A stretch of 64,000 nt of DNA from Pseudomonas tolaasii NCPPB 2192 (GCF_002813445.1 NZ_PHHD01000001.1:3844001-3908000); one strand, 5' to 3'; numbered from the stretch's first letter, positions 41,260 to 50,852 are shown. A program made the numbers and translations. Notes: generated by a model not told the origin, from the sequence alone.

Positions 41260-43665
41260 ATGCCTGCAGCCCCACCCTTGCGCCTGCGTCCCTTGCTCAA
41301 CCTGAGCCTGTTGTTGAGCCTCAGTACCAGCCCGTTATTCATTGCTGTCAGCTATGCCGAAGACAGCTCCGTGCGCCGCACCTACCAAGTACCCGCCGGC
41401 AGTTTGAGTGCGGCGTTGACCCGCTTTGCCGGGTTGGCCGGTGTCAATCTGTCGGTAGACCCGGCGCTCGTCAGCGGGCGTAGCAGCACAGGGTTGTCGG
41501 GTGAATACGGGGTGGAGGAGGGTTTCTTGCGTTTGCTTCAGGGCTCCGGCCTGCAAGTGCAGCCGATGGGAGAGCAGGCGTATCAGGTGGTGCCCGTGCC
41601 GCAGGGCGGTAGTGTGCAGCTGGCGCCGACGTCTATTCTCGGCGCGGCGGATGTGTCCAATGCTGACGCCTACGCCGGAGGGCAGGTGGCGCGGCGCGGC
41701 TCCCAGAGCCTGTTGGGTGCGCGGGATTTCATGGAGACTCCGTTCAGCATGACCACCTACACCCAGGAGGCCGTGAAGAATCAGCAGGCGCGCACCCTCG
41801 GCGACCTGATCGCCAGCGACCCATCGGTGCGCGCCACCAACCCGGCCGGTGGGCGTTATGAGCAGTTCACCATTCGCGGTTTCAGCCTGTTCAACAGCGA
41901 TGTGGCCTACAACGGGCTGTACGGCGTGTTGCCTACATACACCATCGACATGGAAATGGCCGACCGCGTCGATGTCCTCAAAGGCCCGAGCCAATTGATC
42001 AACGGCATCTCGCCGCGCGGCAGCGTGGGCGGCGGCATTAACGTGGTGCCCAAACGCGCCACCGATCAAGACATTACTTCGTTGACCGGTACCTGGGCAT
42101 CCGGCAGCCAGGCGGGTGGTGCGGTGGATGTGGGGCGGCGTTTTGGCGAGGACAACAAATTCGGTATCCGCTTCAACGGCGTGAAACAGTCCGGCGACAC
42201 CGAATGGGACCACCAGACCGTCGACCGTGAAATGGCGGTATTGGGCCTGGACTTTCGTGGCGAGCGCCTGCGCCTTTCCAGCGATATCGGCCACACCGAG
42301 CGCGATACCGATGCCCCTCAGGAACGCGTGCAGGTCGGCGCCAACGCCAGGGTGCCGAGCGCCACTGACGTGCACCGCAACTACGCGCAGCCCTGGAGCA
42401 AGGCCAGCACTCGCGATACCTTCGGCACCGTCAACGGCGAGTTCGACCTCAGTGACAGCGTGATGCTGTACGGCGGCGTGGGCGCACGTAAAAGCAACCA
42501 CGACTTCTTGCGGCACGCCGTGGCCGTCACTAATGACGCCGGGGATTTCAGCGTACAGCCAAGGGATTTCACCCGCGATGAAAACGTGCGCACCGCCACC
42601 GCGGGTGTACGCAGCTGGTTCCATACCGGGCCGGTCAGCCATGAGCTCAACCTCGCGGCCAGCTATTTCTATATGGATTTTGAAAACGGCGGCGCCCGTT
42701 ACGCCGCCGCGCCGAGCAACCTGTACAACCCGGTGCAAACCCCGGCGCCATCCCGTCCAACGCGTCTGGACGCCAGGGTCTACACCGAAAACCGCTTCAG
42801 TGGCGTGGCGCTGTCCGACACCCTGGGTTTCTTAGACGACCGCTTGCTGCTCACCCTCGGCGCACGCTGGCAGCGCGTGAAGGTGGATGACTGGGCTGAC
42901 GACGTCAAAGGCGACACCGCTTACGACGAAGAAAAACTCTCACCCTCGGGCGGCATCCTGTTCAAGGCCACCGACAAGCTGTCGCTGTATGCCAACTACA
43001 TGGAAGGCCTGAGCCAGGGCAAGATCGCGCCGTCCACCTCGGTCAACGAAGACGAAATCTTCCCGCCCTTCATCAGCCGCCAGGTTGAAGTCGGCGCCAA
43101 ATACGATGCAGGCGCCTTTGCCGTGACGGCCGCCGTGTTCCGCATCAAACAGCCGGCTTATGAAACCAACGCCACCACCCGCGTATTCGGCCCCAATGGC
43201 AAGCGCCGGAACGACGGAGTGGAGCTCAGCGTGTTCGGCGAGCCGTTGAAGGGTTTCCGGCTGCTTGGCGGGGTGATGTACATCGACAGTGAACTGACGA
43301 ATACCACCAATGGCACTTTTGATGGCAACCGTGCGCCGGCCACCCCCAAATACAACATCAACCTCGGCGCCGAATGGGATGTGCCGACCGTGCAAGGCCT
43401 GACCCTGTCCAGCCGGGGCATTTATTCCAGCTCGCAGTACCTTGACCAGTCCAACGTCAAGCAAATCGATGCCTGGAACCACATCGACGTCGGCGCGCGT
43501 TATGCCTTCAAGGTGGATGAAAAACAGGTCACGTTGCGCGCGAATGTGGAGAACGTCGCCGATAAGCGCTACTGGAGCTCGGCGGGAGCCTCCGATGACA
43601 GCGAGCCGGGGCTGACGCTGTCGACACCGCGTACCTACCTGTTGTCGGCCACGGTTGATTTCTAA
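41260..43665 (+). CDS. TonB-dependent siderophore receptor with STN domain
   Basis: 801 residues: signal peptide to about 33, an STN domain (about 40-115; YQVPAGSLSAALTRFAGLAG and GLQVQPMGEQAYQVV) of the kind that signals to anti-sigma factors, a plug (ARTLGDLIASDPSVRATNPA; FTIRGFSLFN), and a 22-strand barrel ending in the aromatic ATVDF. Imports a ferric siderophore. No ECF sigma or anti-sigma gene is adjacent. Downstream fecBCDE-like genes suggest a citrate-type or hydroxycarboxylate siderophore; it is not close to FecA itself. Confidence 0.92.
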   Translation: MPAAPPLRLRPLLNLSLLLSLSTSPLFIAVSYAEDSSVRRTYQVPAGSLSAALTRFAGLAGVNLSVDPALVSGRSSTGLSGEYGVEEGFLRLLQGSGLQVQPMGEQAYQVVPVPQGGSVQLAPTSILGAADVSNADAYAGGQVARRGSQSLLGARDFMETPFSMTTYTQEAVKNQQARTLGDLIASDPSVRATNPAGGRYEQFTIRGFSLFNSDVAYNGLYGVLPTYTIDMEMADRVDVLKGPSQLINGISPRGSVGGGINVVPKRATDQDITSLTGTWASGSQAGGAVDVGRRFGEDNKFGIRFNGVKQSGDTEWDHQTVDREMAVLGLDFRGERLRLSSDIGHTERDTDAPQERVQVGANARVPSATDVHRNYAQPWSKASTRDTFGTVNGEFDLSDSVMLYGGVGARKSNHDFLRHAVAVTNDAGDFSVQPRDFTRDENVRTATAGVRSWFHTGPVSHELNLAASYFYMDFENGGARYAAAPSNLYNPVQTPAPSRPTRLDARVYTENRFSGVALSDTLGFLDDRLLLTLGARWQRVKVDDWADDVKGDTAYDEEKLSPSGGILFKATDKLSLYANYMEGLSQGKIAPSTSVNEDEIFPPFISRQVEVGAKYDAGAFAVTAAVFRIKQPAYETNATTRVFGPNGKRRNDGVELSVFGEPLKGFRLLGGVMYIDSELTNTTNGTFDGNRAPATPKYNINLGAEWDVPTVQGLTLSSRGIYSSSQYLDQSNVKQIDAWNHIDVGARYAFKVDEKQVTLRANVENVADKRYWSSAGASDDSEPGLTLSTPRTYLLSATVDF

Positions 43666-43829
43666 TCGCTGATCCTGATGTGTGCCGGCTCCCACAAAAA
43701 GCCCGCCCAATGCCCGGTGGGGTGGCGCCAATGAGAATGTTTTTTGATTGCAGCGCGCCGATATGGAATAGTACCCGCCGTTTTCCCCGGCCTGTCTAGC
43801 CGGGGTGTTTCAACGCCGAGGTACTTTCC

Positions 43830-44750
43830 ATGCGAATGCTGCGCTTCATCCCGACCCTTGCCGCCGGCCTCCTGGCGTTGTCCTCCAGCCTATCAAGCGC
43901 CGCTCCCATCGACCTCAATGACGGCCAGCACGCCGTGCACTTACCCGACGCGCCCAAGCGCGTGGTGGTGCTGGAATTCTCCTTTCTCGACAGCCTGGCG
44001 GCCGTCGATGTGACGCCTGTAGGCGCCGCCGACGATGGCGACGCCAACCGCGTGCTGCCGCGTGTGCGCAAGGCTATCGGCCGGTGGAAATCCGTCGGCT
44101 TGCGCTCGCAACCGAGCATCGAGGAGATCGCCCGACTCAAGCCGGATTTGATCGTTGCCGACCTCAACCGCCATCAGGCGCTTTACAGCGATTTGGCGAG
44201 CATCGCGCCGACGCTGTTGCTGCCGTCGCGCGGTGAAGACTATGAGGGCAGCCTCAAATCCGCCGAACTGATCGGCAAAGCCTTGGGTAAAAGCCCGTTG
44301 ATGGAAACGCGCATCGCGCAGAACCGCGAACACTTGCAAGCGATCGCCAGGCAGATTCCTGCCGGTGCCAGCGTATTGTTTGGCGTGGCGCGTGAGGACA
44401 GCTTCTCCGTACATGGCCCTGATTCCTACGCCGGCAGCGTGTTGCAAGCCATCGGCCTGAAAGTCCCGTCGGTGCGGACCAACGCCGCCCCCACCGAGTT
44501 CGTCAGCCTGGAGCAACTGCTCGCGCTGGACCCGGGTTGGTTGCTGGTCGGGCATTACCGTCGCCCGAGCATCGTCGACACCTGGAGCAAGCAGCCGCTG
44601 TGGCAGGTGCTGGGAGCGGTGCACAACCAGCATGTGGCCGAAGTGGACGGCGACAGTTGGGCGCGCAACCGTGGAGTGCTGGCCTCTGAGCAAATTGCCG
44701 AAGATGCCCTGGCCATCCTCAAAGGCGGCAAAGCCGTACTGAGCCAATAA
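43830..44750 (+). CDS. fecB: Fe(3+)-siderophore ABC transporter binding protein, FecB-like
   Basis: 306 residues. Signal peptide to about 25 (LLALSSSLSSAAP). The type III (helical-hinge) binding fold starts DAPKRVVVLEFSFLDSLAAV and includes ADDGDANRVLPRVR, LKPDLIVADLNRH and LLVGHYRRPSIVDTW, a run-by-run resemblance to E. coli FecB. Periplasmic carrier of ferric citrate or a citrate-containing siderophore. First gene of a four-gene ABC operon. Confidence 0.88.
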   Translation: MRMLRFIPTLAAGLLALSSSLSSAAPIDLNDGQHAVHLPDAPKRVVVLEFSFLDSLAAVDVTPVGAADDGDANRVLPRVRKAIGRWKSVGLRSQPSIEEIARLKPDLIVADLNRHQALYSDLASIAPTLLLPSRGEDYEGSLKSAELIGKALGKSPLMETRIAQNREHLQAIARQIPAGASVLFGVAREDSFSVHGPDSYAGSVLQAIGLKVPSVRTNAAPTEFVSLEQLLALDPGWLLVGHYRRPSIVDTWSKQPLWQVLGAVHNQHVAEVDGDSWARNRGVLASEQIAEDALAILKGGKAVLSQ

Positions 44751-44752
44751 GC

Positions 44753-45742
44753 GTGCAACGCAGTGTTGCCGCGCTGGCCATCGTGCTGTTGGGGGCCGGG
44801 TTGTTCTGGCTCTCGCTGTACAGCTTTTCACCGTTCACCCTGACCACGGCGGACGCATGGAATGGCTTGGTCCATCAGGGCCGTGTGGGCGGCAATATGG
44901 CTTATGTCGTCGCCCAATTGCGGGTGCCGCGCGCCGTTTGCGCTGCATTGGTGGGTGCGTGCCTGGGCCTGGCCGGTGCGTTGATGCAGGGCATTACGCG
45001 CAACCGGCTGGCGTCGCCTTCGTTGTTCGGTGTCACGGCGGGGGCGGCGCTGGGGTTGGCGCTGTTTTCGACCGGTTTGGTGGCGCCTCCCTTTGCCGGT
45101 GGTGCGTTGTTGATGACCTGCATGGGGGGAGCGCTGGCCTGGGTCACAGTGTTCAGCCTGGGCGGTGCCTGGTCGCCGACCACGGCCCAAGGCCGCTTGG
45201 TATTGGCCGGTGTCGCCGTTGCTGCGTTGTGTGCGGCCTTGACCCGACTCACGGTCATTCTGGTCGAGGCCCAGGCGCAAAGCGTGTTGAACTGGTTGGC
45301 GGGCTCATTGGCCAACGTCGGCGCCGCACAGGTGCAACTGCTGTGGCCTTGCACCTTGATTGGCGGGTTGTGGGCCCTGTGGTGCGCGCCGCGCCTGAAC
45401 CTGATCAACCTGGGCGAAGACGCCGCGCGCTCCCTGGGCGTCGGCATCGCCAGCCTGCGCTTGCAGGTGTTTATCGCCAGCCTTTTGCTGGTGGGCGCCA
45501 GCGTCTGCGCGGTAGGGCCCATCGGGTTTGTCGGGCTGATCGCACCGAATATCGTTCGCCAGTTCCTCGGCAACGACTACCGCTGGCTGATCCCGTTGAG
45601 CGCGGCGCTGGGCGCGGTGATCGTGCTGGGCGCGGATTTGCTCAGCCGCGCCGTGGCCTTTCCGGTGGAAACCCCGGCCGGTGTCGTGACTGCGCTGATC
45701 GGCGCACCGTTCTTCCTGTTTCTCGCCAGGCGCACCCTATGA
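44753..45742 (+). CDS. fecC: Iron-siderophore ABC permease, FecC-like
   Basis: 329 residues, GTG start 2 bases after fecB. Hydrophobic, with FecCD-family motifs RVPRAVCAALVGACLGLAGA, MQGITRNRLASPSLFGVTAG and GPIGFVGLIAPNIVR. One half of the inner-membrane channel with FecD. Confidence 0.92.
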   Translation: MQRSVAALAIVLLGAGLFWLSLYSFSPFTLTTADAWNGLVHQGRVGGNMAYVVAQLRVPRAVCAALVGACLGLAGALMQGITRNRLASPSLFGVTAGAALGLALFSTGLVAPPFAGGALLMTCMGGALAWVTVFSLGGAWSPTTAQGRLVLAGVAVAALCAALTRLTVILVEAQAQSVLNWLAGSLANVGAAQVQLLWPCTLIGGLWALWCAPRLNLINLGEDAARSLGVGIASLRLQVFIASLLLVGASVCAVGPIGFVGLIAPNIVRQFLGNDYRWLIPLSAALGAVIVLGADLLSRAVAFPVETPAGVVTALIGAPFFLFLARRTL

Positions 45743-46707
45743 CTCGGCCACGCTTGCGCCTCTTTCTGCTGCTGGCCTTGTTGACGCTGGCGACGTTCGT
45801 CAGCCTCAGCGCGGGCACTGTGTGGCTCAAACCTGCCACTGTGCTGGAACGCCTGTTGGCCCACGACGCCCTCGACTTTGAGGTGTGGAACCACCGGCTG
45901 CCGCGCAGCCTGATCGCGATCCTTGCAGGGGCAGCGTTCGGCCTGGCCGGCGCGATTGTGCAGGGCGTGATCCGCAACCCGCTGGCCTCACCGGAAATCC
46001 TCGGCGTGACCCAGGGCGCAGGTCTCGCGCTGACCGTGGCGATCATCGGTTGGCCGCACCTGCCCATCACCTGGCTGCCGCTGGTGGCCTGCCTGGGCGG
46101 TGCCGGCGGGGCCTTGCTGCTGGCGCTGTACAACACCGGCGTGAGTTTTTCCGGGGTGCGTTTTGCGCTGTCCGGGGTCGCCATTGCGGTGACCTTGTCC
46201 AGCGTCACCGAATTTCTGATCCTGTCCCACCCGCTGGACATCAACACCGCATTGCTCGCGCTCACCGGCAGTTTGTGGAGCCGTAATTGGCACCATGTGG
46301 CGCTGGTGTTGCCGTTTCTGCTGCTGATTCCGCTTGGCCTGTGCCTGGCCAAGCCGCTGAACCTGATCGCCCTCGGCGACGAAGCGGCCCACAGCCTGGG
46401 CACGGCGCTGAACCGCACGCGTTGGCTGGCTATGGCCTGTGCGGTGTTGCTCACCAGCCTGGGCGTGGGCGTGATCGGGCCGATCGGTTTTATCGGCCTG
46501 GTGGCGCCCCATATGGCGCGTCGACTGGTGGGCGGGCATCACCCATTCCTGCTGCCCGCGGCGATGCTGATCGGCGCCTTGTTGTTGGTGCTGGCCGACA
46601 CCTTCGGGCGCACGCTGATCGCGCCCAGCGAAATCCCGGCGGGCGTTCTGACGGCGGTGATCGGTGCACCGTATTTTCTTTGGTTGCTGGCACGGTTCAA
46701 AGGCTGA
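45739..46707 (+). CDS. fecD: Iron-siderophore ABC permease, FecD-like
   Basis: 322 residues, paralogous to the previous gene: RLPRSLIAILAGAAFGLAGA, VQGVIRNPLASPEILGVTQG and GPIGFIGLVAPHMARRL. The ATG overlaps the fecC stop (ATGA). A longer reading frame reaches upstream inside fecC but is a frame artefact. Confidence 0.92.
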   Translation: MTRPRLRLFLLLALLTLATFVSLSAGTVWLKPATVLERLLAHDALDFEVWNHRLPRSLIAILAGAAFGLAGAIVQGVIRNPLASPEILGVTQGAGLALTVAIIGWPHLPITWLPLVACLGGAGGALLLALYNTGVSFSGVRFALSGVAIAVTLSSVTEFLILSHPLDINTALLALTGSLWSRNWHHVALVLPFLLLIPLGLCLAKPLNLIALGDEAAHSLGTALNRTRWLAMACAVLLTSLGVGVIGPIGFIGLVAPHMARRLVGGHHPFLLPAAMLIGALLLVLADTFGRTLIAPSEIPAGVLTAVIGAPYFLWLLARFKG

Positions 46708-46711
46708 TGAC

Positions 46712-47503
46712 ATGAGCATTCTCCAGGCACATCAACTCGATATCGGCTACGGCGCCACACGCATCGTGCAAGGCCTGTCGTTTACGCCGCCGGCGGGCAA
46801 GGTCACCGCATTGATCGGCCCGAACGGCTGCGGCAAGTCCACCTTGCTCAAGGCCTTCGCGCGCATTCTCGTGCCGACTCGGGGCCAGCTCACGCTGGAT
46901 GGCCAGGCCTATACAGACTTGTCCGCGCGCCAGATGGCGCAGCAGATCGCCTTTTTGCCCCAGGTATTGCCGGTGCCGGAAGGCGTCAGTGTGCGCCAGT
47001 TGGTGGCTTATGGCCGCAGCCCACACACGTCGTTGTGGGGGCGTTTGAGCGGTAGCGACAGGCGCCAAGTGACCCAGGCGATGCAGCGCCTGGAGCTGGA
47101 CAGCCTGGCCGACCGCGCCCTGGCAGACTTGTCCGGCGGCCAGCGCCAACGCGCCTGGCTGGCCATGGTGCTGGCGCAGAATGCGCCGGTGGTGCTGCTG
47201 GATGAGCCGACGACCTACCTCGACATCAGCCATCAGGTCGAACTGCTCGACCTGATGGGCGAGTTGGCGGTCGAAGGCAAAACCGTAATCACCGTGCTTC
47301 ACGACATTAACCAGGCCTGTCGCTACGCCGACCACCTGGCGGTCATGCATGGCGGCAAGCTGGTGGCTGACGGGGCGCCTTCATCTGTCATCAGTGCCGA
47401 ATTGATGCGCCAGGTATTCGAGGTGCAGGTGCAGATCATCAATGAGCCGGTTTCCGGCACGCCGATGTGCCTCGTCGAGAAAAGCACCCGCACTCACGCC
47501 TGA
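46712..47503 (+). CDS. fecE: Iron-siderophore ABC ATP-binding protein, FecE-like
   Basis: 263 residues. Walker A GPNGCGKST, signature LSGGQRQRAWLAMVLAQ, Walker B VVLLDEPTTYLD, switch histidine in ITVLHDINQ. Matches FecE/FepC-type ATPases. Start at 46712 (MSILQAHQLDIGYG), 4 bases after fecD. Confidence 0.93.
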   Translation: MSILQAHQLDIGYGATRIVQGLSFTPPAGKVTALIGPNGCGKSTLLKAFARILVPTRGQLTLDGQAYTDLSARQMAQQIAFLPQVLPVPEGVSVRQLVAYGRSPHTSLWGRLSGSDRRQVTQAMQRLELDSLADRALADLSGGQRQRAWLAMVLAQNAPVVLLDEPTTYLDISHQVELLDLMGELAVEGKTVITVLHDINQACRYADHLAVMHGGKLVADGAPSSVISAELMRQVFEVQVQIINEPVSGTPMCLVEKSTRTHA

Positions 47504-47515
47504 CGCGTTTACACA

Positions 47516-47543
47516 TGTGGGAGCAGGCAAACCAGCTCCCACA
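47516..47543. repeat. Short REP-derived inverted repeat
   Basis: TGTGGGAG and CTCCCACA arms of 8 bases around CAGGCAAACCAG. The outer ends match those of the REPIN at 61370, with most of the interior lost. Confidence 0.6.
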
Positions 47544-47961
47544 ATCAAGAGTTCGGTTGGCTTGCAAAGCGTTCTTTCCCATCTCGCTGAACATGTGAGT
47601 AATGGCCCCTGCACAAGTGCTTGAAAGTTCAGACGCGCAGCCGCTGAAGATGAAGTTGCATGAAGGCCTCTTTTATAGGGCTGTCCGGGCAAGCGTTAGA
47701 TCGGTGGAGTAACTAACGAAGTGGCTAATTGCAATTAGCTAGGTCCGGCTCCCAGTCCTAAAGAGCCGTGGGGCAGGGGTTGTACCGGAAAACCGGGACA
47801 GCCTTAATCCACTCATTTCAGTTTGTTTACTCATCTCAGGAACTAGATTTACAACTTTCAGTCGATTACCCCGGCTAACTCTCTCTTCGGGCGTGGCGAA
47901 CTAATGGCACTTAGCGGTAGTTCCAAATAGCCATACTTTCTCGCAACCAGACCTTAACTTT
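47544..47961. other. Structured intergenic region upstream of the type II secretion operon
   Basis: No gene. Contains a pairing GGCTGTCC (47679-47686) with GGACAGCC (47796-47803) closing about 125 bases, an internal perfect palindrome GCTAATTGCAATTAGC (47724-47739), and a second pairing GGAACTA (47839-47845) with TAGTTCC (47918-47924). Could be a MITE-like element, an untranslated leader or a small RNA. Confidence 0.45.
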
Positions 47962-49659
47962 ATGTCGTCAGCCCTTATCGATACCTGCCATCTGCAGATA
48001 CCGCACACTGATCAAGTGTGCGCGTGGCTGATGCACCACGCGGGGCTGAAACCTGTAGATCTGGAGCGTGCTCGACGTTTGTCCACACAGGCCGGTGATC
48101 TGCTTGGGTTGCTCACGCGCCTGGGGCTGGTTTCTGAAACCGAACTGGCGCGCGCCTGGGCGGATTTGCTCAGCGCCCCCTTGTTGCTGGCCGAGGCTGC
48201 GCCATCCTTGCTTGACCCTTTGCCCGCCCTGACCGAGCGCTTCATGCGCCACTACCAGGTTGTGCCCATCGGTTGGTCTCAAGAAGGGTTGCATGTGCTG
48301 GCGGCCAACCCCGCGCAGTTGTACCCGTTCCAGGCATTGGCCTACGCATGCGGGGTGCGGGTGTGGTTGGCCATCGGCCCGCGCACTGAGGTGGATACCC
48401 TGATCGAGCGCTATTACGGTCAGGGCCGCACCGCCATGGGTACGCTGATTGAAAACCTCGATGAGCAGGGCGGCACGCTCGAAGATATCGAGCACCTCAA
48501 GGACCTGGCGTCCGAAGCGCCGGTGATCCGCCTGGTCAACCTGATTCTGCAGCGCGCCGTCGAGCAGCGCGCGTCGGATATCCACATCGAGCCCTTCGAA
48601 AACCAGCTCAAGGTGCGCTACCGCATTGACGGCGTGCTGCACGACGCCGAAGCGCCGCCGGCCAGTTCGTCGGCGGCGGTGATTTCGCGGGTGAAAATCA
48701 TGGCGCGGCTGGACATTGCCGAGCGCCGGCTGCCGCAGGACGGGCGCATCATGCTGCGTATTCAGGGCAAGGAGCTGGACTTGCGCGTGTCCAGTGTGCC
48801 CACCAGTTTTGGTGAGTCGGTGGTGATGCGCCTGCTGGACCGGCAAACCGTCAGGTTCGAATTCCAAAGCCTGGGCTTTGATGGTGAACGGCTCAACGCC
48901 TTCCTCGATCTGCTTGAGCGGCCCCACGGCATTTTGCTGGTCACCGGCCCTACCGGTTCCGGCAAAACCACCACGCTCTATACCGCGCTGTCGCGGCTCA
49001 ATACCGCCGAGCGTAAGATCATCACCGTGGAAGACCCGGTGGAATACCAGCTCGAAGGCATCAATCAGATTCAGGTCAAGCCCGCCATCGGCCTGGACTT
49101 TGCCGGCGCGCTGCGTTCCATCGTGCGTCAGGACCCGGACGTGATCATGATCGGCGAGATCCGTGACCTGGAAACCTGCCGCATCGCCATCCAGTCTTCC
49201 CTCACCGGGCACCTTGTGCTCTCGACCCTGCACACCAACAGCGCCGCCGCGAGCATCACGCGCCTGCTGGACATGGGCGTGGAGAGCTACCTGATTGCCT
49301 CCACCGTCAGCGGCATTCTCGCGCAGCGACTGGTGCGCCGCCTGGACCCGGCCACACGCGTGGCATTTGAAGCGCCGGCGGAACTGATCGCCGAGCATGG
49401 GCTGGATCGCCTGACCGCGCAGCGCCCGATTCTGCTCTATCAGGGCGCCTATCACGGCCGCAGCGCGCTCACCGAACTGCTGGTGATGAACGACGAGTTG
49501 CGCGACTTGTTGATGCGCCACGCGGACGCCGCCACGCTTGAGCACGCCGCGCGCCGCGCCGGTTTGCGCACCCTGTACGAAGAGGGGTTGCGTCAGGCGC
49601 TGGCGGGCATCACCTCATTGGAAGAAGTGTTGCGCGTGACCCGCGGGGAGGGCACGTGA
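47962..49659 (+). CDS. gspE: Type II secretion ATPase GspE
   Basis: 565 residues. N1/N2 domains (to about 190), then the secretion ATPase core: Walker A GPTGSGKTTT (K335), Asp box SDIHIEP, Walker B DPDVIMIGEIRD, His box GHLVLSTLHTN. Powers pseudopilus assembly from the cytoplasm. Odd: the C-terminal zinc subdomain normally has two CxxC pairs, but residues 457-505 (from LVRRLDPATR to GAYHGRSALT) contain no cysteine. The stop overlaps the gspF GTG. Confidence 0.93.
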   Translation: MSSALIDTCHLQIPHTDQVCAWLMHHAGLKPVDLERARRLSTQAGDLLGLLTRLGLVSETELARAWADLLSAPLLLAEAAPSLLDPLPALTERFMRHYQVVPIGWSQEGLHVLAANPAQLYPFQALAYACGVRVWLAIGPRTEVDTLIERYYGQGRTAMGTLIENLDEQGGTLEDIEHLKDLASEAPVIRLVNLILQRAVEQRASDIHIEPFENQLKVRYRIDGVLHDAEAPPASSSAAVISRVKIMARLDIAERRLPQDGRIMLRIQGKELDLRVSSVPTSFGESVVMRLLDRQTVRFEFQSLGFDGERLNAFLDLLERPHGILLVTGPTGSGKTTTLYTALSRLNTAERKIITVEDPVEYQLEGINQIQVKPAIGLDFAGALRSIVRQDPDVIMIGEIRDLETCRIAIQSSLTGHLVLSTLHTNSAAASITRLLDMGVESYLIASTVSGILAQRLVRRLDPATRVAFEAPAELIAEHGLDRLTAQRPILLYQGAYHGRSALTELLVMNDELRDLLMRHADAATLEHAARRAGLRTLYEEGLRQALAGITSLEEVLRVTRGEGT

Positions 49660-50852
49660 GCCTGTTCACGTTCCGCGCACTGGATGGCCAGGGCACCGCC
49701 CACCACGGCACGCTGGAGGCGGTCGATCAAGCTGCCGCCGTGGCCATGCTGCACCAGCGCGGCTTGCTGCTGTTGCAGATCGACGCGGCAGGCAGCCCCT
49801 TTTTGCCGCGCACGCGCGGGCAGTTGAAGGGGGCGGCATTGGTAGGGTTCACCCAACAACTGGCGACATTGCTGGGGGCCGGTCAGCCACTCGAGCGCTC
49901 GCTTGGATTGCTGCTCAGGCAACCCGGCCCGCCTTCGGTGCGCGCGCTGATCGAGCGCGTGCGCGACCACGTCAAGGCCGGCAAGCCATTGTCCGCCGCG
50001 CTGACCCAAGAGGGCGAGACCTTCTCCCCGTTGTACCTGAGCATGGTGCGCGCCGGGGAAGCGGGCGGCGCGCTGGAAAGCGCCTTGCGCCAGCTCGGCG
50101 ACTACCTGGAACGCAGCCAGTTATTGCGCGGCGAGGTGGTCAATGCGCTGATCTACCCGGCATTTCTGGTGGTGGGCGTGCTCGGCTCCCTGGCGTTGTT
50201 GCTGGCGTATGTGGTGCCGCAATTCGTGCCGATTTTCCAGGACCTGGGCGTGCCGATTCCGCTGATCACCGAGGTGATTCTTGCGTCGGGCCAGTTCCTC
50301 GGCCGTTACGGGTTGATGGTGCTGGCGGCTCTGATTGCGATCACAGGGTTTGCTGTTGCCCGTCTGCGCGATCCACGACGGCGCGAGCAATACGACCGTC
50401 GCCTGCTCGGCATCCGCGTCGTCGGTCCGTTGTTGCAACGCGTCGAAGCGGCGCGGCTCACGCGCACCCTCGGCACCCTGCTCAACAACGGCGTGGCCTT
50501 GCTGGCGGCACTTGTGATCGCGCGGCAGGTTTGCAGCAACCGTGCGTTGCAGGCGCAGGTGGAAAGGGCGGCGGAGACGGTGAAAGGCGGCGGCACCCTG
50601 GCCGGCGCATTCGGCGTGCAGCCGTTGTTGCCCGAACTGGCCCTGCAAATGATTGAAGTCGGCGAACAGGCCGGTGCACTGGACAGCCTGTTGCTCAAGG
50701 TCGCCGACGTGCTCGACGTCGAAGCCAAACGCGGCATCGACCGGCTGCTCGCTGCGCTGGTGCCCACCCTCACCGTGATCATGGCCGTGCTGGTGGCGGT
50801 GATCATGCTCGCGATCATGCTGCCGCTGATGAGCCTGACCAGCACTATTTGA
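49656..50852 (+). CDS. gspF: Type II secretion inner-membrane platform protein GspF
   Basis: 398 residues, GTG start overlapping gspE. Two cytoplasmic helical repeats with the GspF motif (GQPLERSLGLLLRQ; GEAGGALESALRQL and EVGEQAGALDSLLLKV) and three membrane helices, the last at the C-terminus (VIMAVLVAVIMLAIMLPLMS). Connects GspE to the pseudopilus. Confidence 0.94.
   Translation: MSLFTFRALDGQGTAHHGTLEAVDQAAAVAMLHQRGLLLLQIDAAGSPFLPRTRGQLKGAALVGFTQQLATLLGAGQPLERSLGLLLRQPGPPSVRALIERVRDHVKAGKPLSAALTQEGETFSPLYLSMVRAGEAGGALESALRQLGDYLERSQLLRGEVVNALIYPAFLVVGVLGSLALLLAYVVPQFVPIFQDLGVPIPLITEVILASGQFLGRYGLMVLAALIAITGFAVARLRDPRRREQYDRRLLGIRVVGPLLQRVEAARLTRTLGTLLNNGVALLAALVIARQVCSNRALQAQVERAAETVKGGGTLAGAFGVQPLLPELALQMIEVGEQAGALDSLLLKVADVLDVEAKRGIDRLLAALVPTLTVIMAVLVAVIMLAIMLPLMSLTSTI

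Noticed and set aside
43731..43760. Possible Fur box upstream of the FecB-like gene
   Set aside because: AATGAGAATG followed by a T run matches only one half of the consensus; too weak to call.
44857..45738. Upstream extension of the FecD frame through fecC
   Set aside because: Out-of-frame reading of fecC; the real fecD start is the ATG overlapping the fecC stop.
47679..47803. Cyclic-di-GMP, cobalamin or TPP riboswitch in the fecE-gspE gap
   Set aside because: None of the conserved core motifs of these classes is present.
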